Shown here: positions 1 through 7,098 of the stretch, in pieces
How positions within the stretch are numbered: position 1 is the first letter of the stretch
How the letters are laid out: the number at the start of each line of letters is the position of its first letter
Assembly (NCBI GenBank): GCA_015488935.1
Contig: WFMU01000343.1
Span: 1 to 11,919, forward strand
DNA length: 11,919 bases
Source: Flavobacteriaceae bacterium
Lineage (GTDB): Bacteria; Bacteroidota; Bacteroidia; Flavobacteriales; Flavobacteriaceae
Direction: 5' to 3'
Notes under the pieces: generated by a model
The model's input: the letters and a program-made list of their open reading frames with translations, nothing else
Database searches by the model: none
Told to the model about the DNA's origin: nothing
Made by a program: the position numbers and the translations under genes

Positions 1-1
1 A

Positions 2-523
2 TTAAATTACAATTTACAAAATGAAAATCCAACATTTTCTAAAAAACAAAAACAACCAAAAGATAGAAAAAAAATTAAATTTAATTTTATTTTTAGAACT
101 GGTTTAAATGAAAGTAAAATTCCGAATAGTGGTCAATTTCCATTTTATGTAGGTACTTTTGCTTTAGAAAAAAAATTGCATTTTAAATCTACCATTACTG
201 CAGGAGCAGATTATTTTAAATCGGAATTTTTAAATAACTATTTTCAAGATGAAATAGAAGTACAAACTGGAATACCAAATACTACTAATTTTAAAACAGA
301 TAGAATTGGTATATTTGTTGGACATGATTTATACGTGCATAATTTTTCGGTAGTAACACAATTAGGATATCATATATATGCTCCAAATGTTTATGTATCT
401 AGACTATATGAACGATTAGGATTTAAACATCGTTTTAACAAACATATTTTTACCGAACTAACCTTAAAAGTAAATCTATTTAGAGCCGAAGGTTTAGAAT
501 TTGGTATTGGATATCGATTATAA
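2..523 (+). CDS. PagL-like acyloxyacyl hydrolase family protein (5' partial)
   Basis: The reading frame is open from position 2 to the TAA at 521-523, so this is the C-terminal 173 residues of a gene that begins before the window; the internal TTG at 176 is not a convincing start. The segment reads as alternating beta strands rich in aromatic residues, as expected for an outer-membrane beta barrel. It ends in EFGIGYRL, the terminal strand I associate with Bacteroidota proteins annotated as acyloxyacyl hydrolase (PagL-like lipid A deacylase family). A second family-like block is VGHDLYVHNFSVVTQLGYHIY. The family is thought to remove acyl chains from lipid A at the outer membrane. In the relatives I recall, the last-but-one strand reads KTH..KAE; here it is KVNLFRAE, with Asn (codon 473-475) where His is expected, so activity is uncertain. 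The head-GIN lipoprotein gene starts 22 bases downstream, suggesting co-transcription. The family assignment is from remembered patterns. Confidence 0.75.
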   Translation, partial: LNYNLQNENPTFSKKQKQPKDRKKIKFNFIFRTGLNESKIPNSGQFPFYVGTFALEKKLHFKSTITAGADYFKSEFLNNYFQDEIEVQTGIPNTTNFKTDRIGIFVGHDLYVHNFSVVTQLGYHIYAPNVYVSRLYERLGFKHRFNKHIFTELTLKVNLFRAEGLEFGIGYRL

Positions 524-545
524 TTAATAATAAAAACAGAAAATA

Positions 546-1280
546 GTGAAAAAAATAAGTTATATTTTACTTATACTTGGATTGGTTAATTGTAATCCTA
601 AAGACTGTTTTGAAAGTACTGGAAATATTATTCAAAAAGAAATAAACCTACCAATATTTGAAAAAATAAATGTCGGTAACGAAGTTAGTCTAATTATTAA
701 ACAAGGTACAACACAAAAAGTAGTTTTAGAAACTGGCACTAATTTAATAGCAGATGTTACCGTTAAAGTAAGCAATGGAAAATTAATTATAGCAGATAAT
801 AATTCTTGTAATTTAACAAGAGATTATGCGGTTACCAAAGTGTATGTTACTTCGCCAAATATAAAAGAAATACGAAGTAATACTGCAAGAACCATCCGTT
901 CGGAAGGAATACTTAACTACCCAAAACTTACTTTATACTCAGAAGACTTTATTGAAGATGCCTTAAATATTGGCGACTTTGATTTGCACATTCAAAATCA
1001 AACACTAAAAATAATAAGCAATGGTAGTTCTATTTTTACTATTACAGGAACAACAACAAACTTACAAATAGGATTTTATTCTGGAAGTTCTAGATTTATT
1101 GGTTCCAATTTAATTGCAACAAATATATTGGTAGTGCAAAAATCGACTAACGATATGTTAATTCATCCAATAAACCGATTAGAAGGAGATATTTTTTCTA
1201 TTGGCGATGTAATTAGTTATAACCATCCAAATAGTATTGACATAACAGAACACTATACAGGAAGATTAATTTTTAATTAA
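546..1280 (+). CDS. Head-GIN domain (DUF2807) lipoprotein
   Basis: This 244-residue protein starts at a GTG at 546, followed by MKKISYILLILGLVNC. That is a short lipoprotein signal with Cys16 as the likely lipidated residue; Asn at -1 is not the classical lipobox small residue, but Bacteroidota lipoboxes are relaxed. Residues about 35-230 form a repetitive beta-rich domain with the pattern FEKINVGNEVSLIIKQG, then VYVTSPNIKEIRS, and TGRLIF at the end, which matches the head-GIN/DUF2807 family (putative adhesin-like beta-helix or sandwich). Its molecular role is not established. The N-terminal NPKDCFESTGNII segment after the lipid Cys is typical of flavobacterial members. The gene begins 22 bases after the PagL-like gene in the same direction with no terminator between, so they are likely one operon and both act in the outer envelope. 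No terminator hairpin is evident after the stop. Confidence 0.85.
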   Translation: MKKISYILLILGLVNCNPKDCFESTGNIIQKEINLPIFEKINVGNEVSLIIKQGTTQKVVLETGTNLIADVTVKVSNGKLIIADNNSCNLTRDYAVTKVYVTSPNIKEIRSNTARTIRSEGILNYPKLTLYSEDFIEDALNIGDFDLHIQNQTLKIISNGSSIFTITGTTTNLQIGFYSGSSRFIGSNLIATNILVVQKSTNDMLIHPINRLEGDIFSIGDVISYNHPNSIDITEHYTGRLIFN

Positions 1281-1300
1281 TAACAAATAAAAAGTAAGAA

Positions 1301-1325
1301 TTGCAATAATTTATTAATTTTGCAA
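1301..1325 (+). promoter_or_regulatory. -7 box and flanking TTGCAA repeats upstream of the MscS gene
   Basis: TAATTTTG at 1315-1322 matches the Bacteroidota -7 consensus TAnnTTTG and lies 23 bases before the ATG at 1346. No TTG sits at the usual -33 distance; the nearest, at 1301, is too close. The palindromic hexamer TTGCAA occurs twice, at 1301-1306 and 1320-1325, with the second overlapping the -7 box. This could be a regulator site or chance in A+T-rich DNA. Confidence 0.5.
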
Positions 1326-1345
1326 AATTAAATTTATTAGATATA

Positions 1346-2167
1346 ATGGCACAAGCAAACAAAGATTATTTAGAGTTAGCGCAAGATAGTATTATTACCT
1401 ATGCACCGAAAATGATTGGTGCCATTTTAATCTTGTGGATAGGTTTTAAAGTGATAAAAAAAATAATGACTTTTATCGAAAACCTACTAAATAAAAGCTC
1501 TTTGTCTGCTACCATACGACCTTTTTTACTCTCTGTATTAGGAATTGTATTAAAAGTAGCCGTTATTTTGGCTGCCGCCGGAATTGCTGGTGTAGATTTA
1601 AGTATCTTTGCAACAATTATAGGAGCTTCGGTGTTAGCAATTGGACTATCGCTACAAGGAAGTTTAGGAAATTTAGCTTCTGGATTATTAGTATTATCTA
1701 TAAAACCTTACAAAGTAAATGATTGGATTGAAGTAAGTGAAAAATTTGGACGTGTAACCGAAATTGGCATATTTAATACCATCGTGTTAACTCCTGGAAA
1801 CAAAACACTAATCATTCCAAACTCACTAGTAACAAGTGGTGTTATTACCAATTATTCCGAAAAAGGTGTTATACGTTTAGAAATTGATGTTACTATGCCT
1901 TATGCAGAAAGTTTTCCGAAAGTAAAACAAATTATTGAAAAAGCAATTGCTACCATTCCAAATATTTTAGATACACCTAAACCAGAAATTGGAATCGAAG
2001 GATACGATAGTCACTCCATTCAAGTAGCAGTACGCCCTTATGTAGAACCTGACTATTTTTGGGAAGTTACTTTTGCTTGTTACGAAAATATTAAAAAAGC
2101 ATTTAGCGAAAATAATATTCAAGTTGCTTACTCCGAAGGTGTAGAACTTGGAAGTATTGGAGAATAG
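1346..2167 (+). CDS. Small MscS-family mechanosensitive ion channel
   Basis: This 273-residue inner-membrane protein would open under membrane tension and release small osmolytes during hypo-osmotic shock. Three membrane segments are visible: about residues 21-40 (MIGAILILWIGFKVIKKI), about 60-82 (FLLSVLGIVLKVAVILAAAG), and the glycine/alanine-rich pore helix around 85-117 containing GLSLQGSLGNLASGLL, which matches the MscS TM3 signature. The TM3 region runs into KPYKVNDWIEV and then GRVTEIGIFNTIV, the conserved start of the cytoplasmic beta domain. The C-terminal alpha/beta domain reaches about residue 265. The length is close to that of E. coli MscS (286 residues), so this is a minimal channel without extra domains. 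The ATG at 1346 gives an N-terminal helix of normal length and follows a -7 box, so the gene probably has its own promoter. Confidence 0.95.
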   Translation: MAQANKDYLELAQDSIITYAPKMIGAILILWIGFKVIKKIMTFIENLLNKSSLSATIRPFLLSVLGIVLKVAVILAAAGIAGVDLSIFATIIGASVLAIGLSLQGSLGNLASGLLVLSIKPYKVNDWIEVSEKFGRVTEIGIFNTIVLTPGNKTLIIPNSLVTSGVITNYSEKGVIRLEIDVTMPYAESFPKVKQIIEKAIATIPNILDTPKPEIGIEGYDSHSIQVAVRPYVEPDYFWEVTFACYENIKKAFSENNIQVAYSEGVELGSIGE

Positions 2168-2182
2168 ATTGGTAAGTTTGGG

Positions 2183-2204
2183 GCAAGAAGCAAGAGGAAA
2201 GAGG
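2183..2204 (+). repeat. Short purine-rich heptamer tandem repeat
   Basis: Three imperfect 7-base units lie in tandem between the MscS gene and the methyltransferase gene: GCAAGAA (2183-2189), GCAAGAG (2190-2196) and GAAAGAG (2197-2203), followed by a further G. The run is almost pure purine on the plus strand and much richer in G than the rest of the window. Its role is unknown. Confidence 0.55.
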
Positions 2205-2233
2205 TTGGACATGTTGAATTTTGAATGGATAAA

Positions 2234-2265
2234 AAACGACCAACACTAATCAGGGTAGTTCGTTT
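2234..2265 (+). other. Bulged inverted repeat in the methyltransferase leader
   Basis: AAACGA (2234-2239) pairs with TCGTTT (2260-2265), and inside it ACTA (2245-2248) pairs with TAGT (2256-2259). This leaves a five-base bulge on the left side and a seven-base loop. It ends 22 bases before the preferred ATG at 2288. It is too weak to call a terminator and could be a leader structure or chance. Confidence 0.25.
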
Positions 2266-2287
2266 ATTATTTGAAGTAACTAACAAA

Positions 2288-2998
2288 ATGGTTGATAATA
2301 CAGATATTTACGGACAGGCTTTACTGGATTACCAAAAAGGTAATTTTACAGAAGATATAAAAACATTTTCTACCATTGCTGGTGATGATATTTATCCACT
2401 ACCCTATCTTTTTAGAAGTTTTAACAAAATGCCAAAATTAGAACAAAAAGCACTACAATTGGCAAAAGGAAAAATACTAGATATTGGCTGTGGTGCAGGA
2501 AGTCATAGTTTATATTTACAAAAACAACACAAAGAAGTACTTGCCATAGATATTTCTAAAGGAGCCATAGAAACTTGTAGGCTACGCGGAATTACAAATG
2601 CTAAAGTCCAAGATATTTGGAAACTAAAACATCAAAAATTTGATACTATACTACTCTTAATGAACGGTGCTGGTATGTGTAGAAAACTAAACAAATTATC
2701 TGATTTTTTAATGCATCTTAAAACTTTACTAAATGCAAATGGACAAATTTTGTTAGATTCTACCAATGTTATTTATATGTACGAAGACGAAGATGGTAAT
2801 TTTTCTATCGATGCAAATAAAGACTATTATGGCGAAACTACTTTTACCATGTATTACAAAAAACAACAAAGCAAACCTTTTGATTGGTTGTATATTGATT
2901 TTAACAATTTAAAAAGAGCAGCCGAATACTGCGGATTACAATGCCAACTAATTTTAGAAGGACCACATTATGATTATTTGGCACGTATTAGCCTTTAA
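2288..2998 (+). CDS. Class I SAM-dependent methyltransferase, substrate unknown
   Basis: From the preferred ATG at 2288 this is 236 residues. It has a Rossmann-type methyltransferase fold. The SAM-binding glycine-rich loop is ILDIGCGAGSHSLYL at about residues 63-77, followed by the acidic strand end VLAIDIS around 84-90. FDTILLLMNGAGM around 118-130 is the region of motif IV, and LLNANGQILLD is the strand after the post-core helix. The segment PLPYLFRSFNKMPKLEQKAL before the core and the end GPHYDYLARISL are features I associate with an uncharacterised flavobacterial family; no substrate can be deduced. The frame is also open from an ATG at 2225, which would add MDKKRPTLIRVVRLLFEVTNK. That extension overlaps the bulged repeat and does not look like the family N-terminus, which normally begins just before GQALLDYQ, so I prefer 2288. 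Confidence 0.85.
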   Translation: MVDNTDIYGQALLDYQKGNFTEDIKTFSTIAGDDIYPLPYLFRSFNKMPKLEQKALQLAKGKILDIGCGAGSHSLYLQKQHKEVLAIDISKGAIETCRLRGITNAKVQDIWKLKHQKFDTILLLMNGAGMCRKLNKLSDFLMHLKTLLNANGQILLDSTNVIYMYEDEDGNFSIDANKDYYGETTFTMYYKKQQSKPFDWLYIDFNNLKRAAEYCGLQCQLILEGPHYDYLARISL

Positions 2999-3034
2999 TT
3001 CTAAATAAATCTTAAAAAAAATAGAATTTTTTTT
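2997..3034 (+). terminator. Possible A+T-rich terminator after the methyltransferase
   Basis: AATTCTA (2997-3003), overlapping the stop codon, can pair with TAGAATT (3022-3028). The right arm continues directly into a run of T ending at 3034. The stem is weak and the loop is long (18 bases, mostly A), so this is only a plausible intrinsic terminator. Confidence 0.4.
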
Positions 3035-3068
3035 GCTTATAAACGTTATTAACCTAAAATTACAAACT

Positions 3069-3086
3069 TAGACTAGTGCTAGTCTA
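3069..3086 (+). promoter_or_regulatory. Perfect 18-base palindrome upstream of the CAP gene
   Basis: TAGACTAG (3069-3076) and CTAGTCTA (3079-3086) are perfect inverted repeats around TG. The palindrome ends 19 bases before the ATG at 3106. As RNA it folds as a 7-bp stem with a GTGC tetraloop followed by TTTT, so it could be a terminator for the upstream gene. As DNA it has the form of a dimeric repressor site at the CAP promoter. The sequence does not decide between these. Confidence 0.45.
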
Positions 3087-3105
3087 TTTTAAAATAATAG
3101 CTAAC

Positions 3106-5412
3106 ATGCAAAAAACTTTAATCTTTTTTTTAATCGGCATTTTTTCATACACTATTGCCCATGCACAACTTAGCAGTTCAAATAAAATTTTATTAAGAAA
3201 GATACTTACCAAAAAAATAAATACGCTACGAAAACAAAAAAATAAAGTGCCACTTAAACAAGATATTAGTTTAGAAAAAGCTGCAAAATTACATACTAGA
3301 TACATGGCAAAACACCAAAAATTAGTACATGAAGAAGCAAATGAACAGTATAAAAACCCAAGTAATAGAGTTGCCTCTTTTAATAAGTCATTTGTAAACA
3401 TTAAAGAAAATATTTTATATACAAAACCCGTACGACTTCCATTAAATAGAAAAACATTGTATAACTTAGCAGCAACCCTCTTTTTACAATGGAAAAACAC
3501 GCCAACCCACTACACAACTATGATTTCAGAAAAATATACACATAGTGGCTATGGCTTTAAATATAACCGTAAAACCAAACGTATATACGCTACACAAATA
3601 TTAGGTAAAAAAACCGATATTACTGTTAAAGAACAATTTTATAACAAAGCATTTGGAATTAAAAAGAGAGATAAAACATGCAGTAGTTTTATTAACTACA
3701 ACGACAACCTTATAACAAATATGGGAAACTCGCTACGCATTATCAATGGAGAAATAATTTTTAAATATCATGACAAAGCAGGATTAAAAAGAATAATTAA
3801 GTCAGCTAATGATGGTATTGCAATCGACTTAGTATCTAAAGAGCAATTGAGTTGCGAACATAAAAACAAATTAGACAAATCTCCTATTTATGATGGTACC
3901 ATGCTAAAACCAATTTATAGAAATGCCTTTTTTGCAAAAAATAAAGCCCAAAGTGACTTTAGATATATTGCTAATCTAGGAAAAATTCCAAAATCCCTTT
4001 TAAACAAAAAACTATCGCCAAATCTCATTCTTATAAAAAATGGAAAAAAGTGTGCCTATAAAGTTCCCGCAGAAATTCCATCAAAATCATATCGATTATT
4101 ACCTGTAAAACCAATTATTTACACACCAAAAATTGCATTAAAAACTAGTGGTGTAAATACCATTAAACGATTGTTTTTCAATTTTAAATCTGGCAATCCC
4201 ACAGCAATTAATTCTCCAAAAATAACAAGTAGTACTAAAAATGTGTATCGTATAGATATTAAAAGTTTCACTTCCGTGGATGGCATTACAGCAAACAATA
4301 ACAAACTACACAATAAAAGAGCTACATATATAAAAAATTATATTTCCAAAAAAATAGATTTGGCAAAGATCAAAGTCTATACAGAAGCAAAAGAAAATTG
4401 GGAACTTTGCAATTACCAGTTGCTACTATTAGGAAAAGATTCATTGGTAAAACTCGATGTAGAAACAAAGAAAAATTACATTCAGAAAAATTTAATAAAC
4501 CAATGGAAAGAAGAACTTTCGCTACAGCGAAAATCTACAGCAACACTATTTGAATATGGCACTTGGAAAAAAAACGAACATCATGCCTATAATAATTTGG
4601 TACATGCCTTAATTACCAATAATAACGATTTAGCCAACAAAGCACTCGCCACCATGTACAAACAAAAAAATAACAACTCCATTCTTGGACAAGATTTTAT
4701 TTTAGAACGTTTGATAAAAAGAAAAGAATTAGTCCAAAATACTGCGGCACTAATTATAAAAAATATTCATTATTACAATATCGATAAAATCGTATTTTAT
4801 GTTAGTAAATGGCTCTCTAAACCAAAAGAATTATCAAAAGATGCACAAAAAAATTTATTAAATTTATATGCCATTACCACCAGAGAGCTTTTACAAAATT
4901 GGGACACGGATAGTAAAAAATTGTCAAAAGTTGTACATCCAGATAAAGTATTGGATTTATTAGACCAATTTAAAGGAAGCGAAAAAATGACTGCTTTATT
5001 TTTAAATTTTCACATGGCAAGTATCGAATATTACGGACAAACCAATTATAGTCCGATGATAGACGTTTCTTTTGATTACATTATCAATTACTTCAAAAAA
5101 AAGGCAATGACTATAGAAGATGATATCGCTTTATGCTTATTTTTTAACAGCTGGAGCCGTTTTGATTTAACCGTAAAATTACTACATCACAGCTATCTCT
5201 ACAAAGAATTAAACGAAGAAGCACTCTTTATTTTTTTAAAAACAGCAGTTGCCTACAGAAGATTAGATAGAGAAACGTTAAAATACCTACACAAACAAGC
5301 CATTGATTTTAACAAAGAAAAATGGTGTTCTTGGATAAATAAAAACTTTCAAAATTTAAGGTCTAACGATGTTAAAAAACTATATTGCAACACTTGTAAT
5401 ATGGCAAATTAA
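3106..5412 (+). CDS. Large secreted CAP-domain protein with divergent OmpA-like segment
   Basis: The ATG at 3106 gives a 768-residue protein with a clear signal peptide (MQKTLIFFLIGIFSYTIAHA, cleavage before Gln21). The in-frame GTG at 3076 lies inside a palindrome and would precede the signal, so it is rejected. Residues about 31-168 resemble a CAP/SCP-PR1 domain: INTLRKQ, an A..H....M helix, His75, ENI at 101-103, W..TPTHY around 129-136, and a final G.G...N.....YATQILG. Residues about 350-470 contain RLFFNFKSGN and a stretch around 391-415 with N.KLHNKRATYIKNYI, recalling OmpA-like peptidoglycan-binding domains but divergent. The remainder, about 480-768, looks mostly helical, is of unknown fold, and ends in a Cys-containing tail (WCSW, YCNTC). 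CAP domains are secreted and have varied or unknown activities; binding or acting at the cell wall or envelope is an inference. rlmF follows 10 bases later. Confidence 0.75.
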   Translation: MQKTLIFFLIGIFSYTIAHAQLSSSNKILLRKILTKKINTLRKQKNKVPLKQDISLEKAAKLHTRYMAKHQKLVHEEANEQYKNPSNRVASFNKSFVNIKENILYTKPVRLPLNRKTLYNLAATLFLQWKNTPTHYTTMISEKYTHSGYGFKYNRKTKRIYATQILGKKTDITVKEQFYNKAFGIKKRDKTCSSFINYNDNLITNMGNSLRIINGEIIFKYHDKAGLKRIIKSANDGIAIDLVSKEQLSCEHKNKLDKSPIYDGTMLKPIYRNAFFAKNKAQSDFRYIANLGKIPKSLLNKKLSPNLILIKNGKKCAYKVPAEIPSKSYRLLPVKPIIYTPKIALKTSGVNTIKRLFFNFKSGNPTAINSPKITSSTKNVYRIDIKSFTSVDGITANNNKLHNKRATYIKNYISKKIDLAKIKVYTEAKENWELCNYQLLLLGKDSLVKLDVETKKNYIQKNLINQWKEELSLQRKSTATLFEYGTWKKNEHHAYNNLVHALITNNNDLANKALATMYKQKNNNSILGQDFILERLIKRKELVQNTAALIIKNIHYYNIDKIVFYVSKWLSKPKELSKDAQKNLLNLYAITTRELLQNWDTDSKKLSKVVHPDKVLDLLDQFKGSEKMTALFLNFHMASIEYYGQTNYSPMIDVSFDYIINYFKKKAMTIEDDIALCLFFNSWSRFDLTVKLLHHSYLYKELNEEALFIFLKTAVAYRRLDRETLKYLHKQAIDFNKEKWCSWINKNFQNLRSNDVKKLYCNTCNMAN

Positions 5413-5422
5413 AATTTTAGAA

Positions 5423-6271
5423 ATGCATCCAAATAATAAACATCAAGCAAACTATAATATTCCAAAATTAGTAGCTGTAAATCCTGTACTAAAAGCGTAT
5501 GTATTTACAAACAAACACCAAACACAAACCATAGATTTTTCTAATCCACAAGCCGTAAAAGCGTTAAATAAAGCCTTACTAAAAGCACATTACAACATTA
5601 GTTATTGGCATTTTTCAGATAAAAATTTATGTCCACCAATACCAAGCAGAGCAGATTACTTGCACTATTTAAACGATTTATTTTCGAATAAAAAAAAGAA
5701 ACGTACCATTTTAGATATTGGTACAGGTGCAACATGCATCTATCCTATTCTTGGAAATGCACTTTTTAATTGGCAGTTTGTTGGAACTGACATCGATAGT
5801 AATTCGCTTAAAAATGCACAACTAATAATAGACAAAAATCGATTAAATAATATAATTCAATTAAGAGTTCAAAAAGATAAAACACAAGTCTTAAAAGGTA
5901 TTTTTACAAGTAACGATTTTTTTGATGCTGTTATGTGTAATCCGCCATTTTACAAATCTTTAGATGAAGCTAATAATGCTAATAAAAGGAAACAGCAAAA
6001 TCTAAATATTACTTCAAAAGAGCGAAATTTTAGTGGAAATAATAACGAACTTTGGTACAAAGGTGGCGAAAAGGCTTTTTTACACAACTATTTATACGAA
6101 AGTTCTTTGTTTAAATTACAATGCAATTGGTTTACAAGTTTGGTTTCTAAAAAAGAAAATATAAAGCGTATGTACAGCTCTCTAAAAAAATTAAATGCTA
6201 CGGAAATAAAAACCATAACCATGCAACACGGCAATAAAATAACACGTATTGTTGCTTGGCGTTTTAATTAA
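5423..6271 (+). CDS. rlmF: 23S rRNA (adenine-N6)-methyltransferase RlmF
   Basis: This 282-residue cytoplasmic enzyme uses SAM to methylate N6 of an adenine in 23S rRNA (A1618 in E. coli numbering). It starts at the ATG at 5423, because MHPNNKHQANYN is the characteristic RlmF N-terminus; an in-frame ATG at 5369 lies inside the preceding gene. Diagnostic blocks are NPQAVKALNKALL (41-53), LCPPIPSRADYLHYL (69-83), the SAM loop LDIGTGATCIYPILGNA (97-113), VGTDID (120-125), and the catalytic (D/N)PPF motif as CNPPF (172-176). NNELWYKGGEKAF, WFTSLVSKKEN and the end GNKITRIVAW follow as in the family. The length is slightly below the E. coli protein (308 residues), as is usual for this phylum. It starts 10 bases after the CAP gene and has no visible promoter, so it probably shares that transcript. 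Its stop codon lies within a hairpin. Confidence 0.96.
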   Translation: MHPNNKHQANYNIPKLVAVNPVLKAYVFTNKHQTQTIDFSNPQAVKALNKALLKAHYNISYWHFSDKNLCPPIPSRADYLHYLNDLFSNKKKKRTILDIGTGATCIYPILGNALFNWQFVGTDIDSNSLKNAQLIIDKNRLNNIIQLRVQKDKTQVLKGIFTSNDFFDAVMCNPPFYKSLDEANNANKRKQQNLNITSKERNFSGNNNELWYKGGEKAFLHNYLYESSLFKLQCNWFTSLVSKKENIKRMYSSLKKLNATEIKTITMQHGNKITRIVAWRFN

Positions 6272-6277
6272 AAACGC
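6259..6277. terminator. Bidirectional hairpin overlapping the rlmF stop
   Basis: GCGTTTT (6259-6265) and AAAACGC (6271-6277) form a perfect 7-bp stem with a five-base loop that includes the rlmF stop codon. The convergent hydrolase gene ends at 6281, so both transcripts would form this hairpin at or just after their stops. It probably serves as the shared terminator; the T-rich part lies inside the stem rather than after it. Confidence 0.55.
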
Positions 6278-6280
6278 TAC

Positions 6281-7078
6281 TTAACACAAATAAAACACTT
6301 CTTTATCTAACCAGTTATGAATCTCTCTGGCAGCATTTCTCCAATTTGGGTCTAACATTATATCGTGTGTGGTATTTGGTAACATGATGTATTTTTGCTG
6401 ATAGGTTTTTGCAATATTCTTAACATCTTTTAGCGAATTTATTTTATCATTTTCTGCACCAATAATCAGCATTTTTTCTTGTTTTATATTTGCTTTTTTT
6501 GGCAAATCTAAAAACAACATATCCAAATATGCCAAAAATGCTTCATTATCGAGTTTAGCATGGTAAGTATTTAAATCTTCATTAGACAAGTCTGGAGAAA
6601 AAAACAAATATCTAGAGTGCGCTTTACTTTTTACTATAGGATATAGATTAATCGTTAAATTTGCTTTTAAAAACGAAAATGGATAATTTTTAATTACGGC
6701 TAGTGTAGCACCAATAATTCCTTTTGGCGGAACAGAAGCCAATAATACAACAGCAGGAGCCTCATACTTTTCTATATATTTTTGAATAATAAATCCGCCC
6801 ATAGAATGTCCTATTAAAATTGGATTTGTACTTATTTCATCAACTACTTGCTTTACATCTGCTATGTAATCTTTAATACGAATACGCCAAGTTGCCTTTT
6901 TCTTTTCACTTTTACCGTGATTTTGTAGGCTCATCGCATAACAATCAAACCCTAAATTGGCAAAATAATCTAAAAAATGGACATCAAAGCACCAAGCAGC
7001 ATGGTACATACCATGGATAAATAACAACGATTGGTTTCTTGGATTTGCCGCTTTTTTGGTAATAATTTCTAAATGCAT
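6281..7078 (-). CDS. Alpha/beta hydrolase (serine hydrolase), substrate unknown
   Basis: This 265-residue protein has the full alpha/beta hydrolase layout: oxyanion segment LLFIHGMYHAAWCFD (18-32), the loop with NHGKSE (53-58), the nucleophile elbow GHSMGG with Ser92, the acid in IIGAENDKINS (Asp211), and the catalytic His238 in NTTHD. A cap region with KNYPFSFLKANL lies between. There is no signal peptide, so it acts in the cytoplasm. Its closest feel is to the esterase/lysophospholipase-like group of the family; the substrate cannot be read from sequence. It starts at the ATG at 7076-7078, converges with rlmF, and is divergent from the DUF1573 gene. TATCTTTA on the minus strand (7099-7106) is a near-consensus -7 box. 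Confidence 0.9.
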   Translation of the reverse strand: MHLEIITKKAANPRNQSLLFIHGMYHAAWCFDVHFLDYFANLGFDCYAMSLQNHGKSEKKKATWRIRIKDYIADVKQVVDEISTNPILIGHSMGGFIIQKYIEKYEAPAVVLLASVPPKGIIGATLAVIKNYPFSFLKANLTINLYPIVKSKAHSRYLFFSPDLSNEDLNTYHAKLDNEAFLAYLDMLFLDLPKKANIKQEKMLIIGAENDKINSLKDVKNIAKTYQQKYIMLPNTTHDIMLDPNWRNAAREIHNWLDKEVFYLC

Positions 7079-7098
7079 CGTATAGTTTTTATTTTTTA

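Noticed and set aside
1967..2212. 81-residue minus-strand frame over the end of the MscS gene
   Set aside because: Most of it is antisense to the conserved MscS C-terminal domain, and it has no recognisable motif or start signal.
2225..2287. N-terminal extension of the methyltransferase from the ATG at 2225
   Set aside because: The extra 21 residues overlap a bulged inverted repeat and do not fit the family N-terminus, although the frame is open and it cannot be excluded.
3084..3500. 138-residue open frame on the minus strand inside the CAP gene
   Set aside because: It is antisense to a well-supported gene, rich in Phe and Cys as expected from reversed A-rich codons, and shows no family motif.
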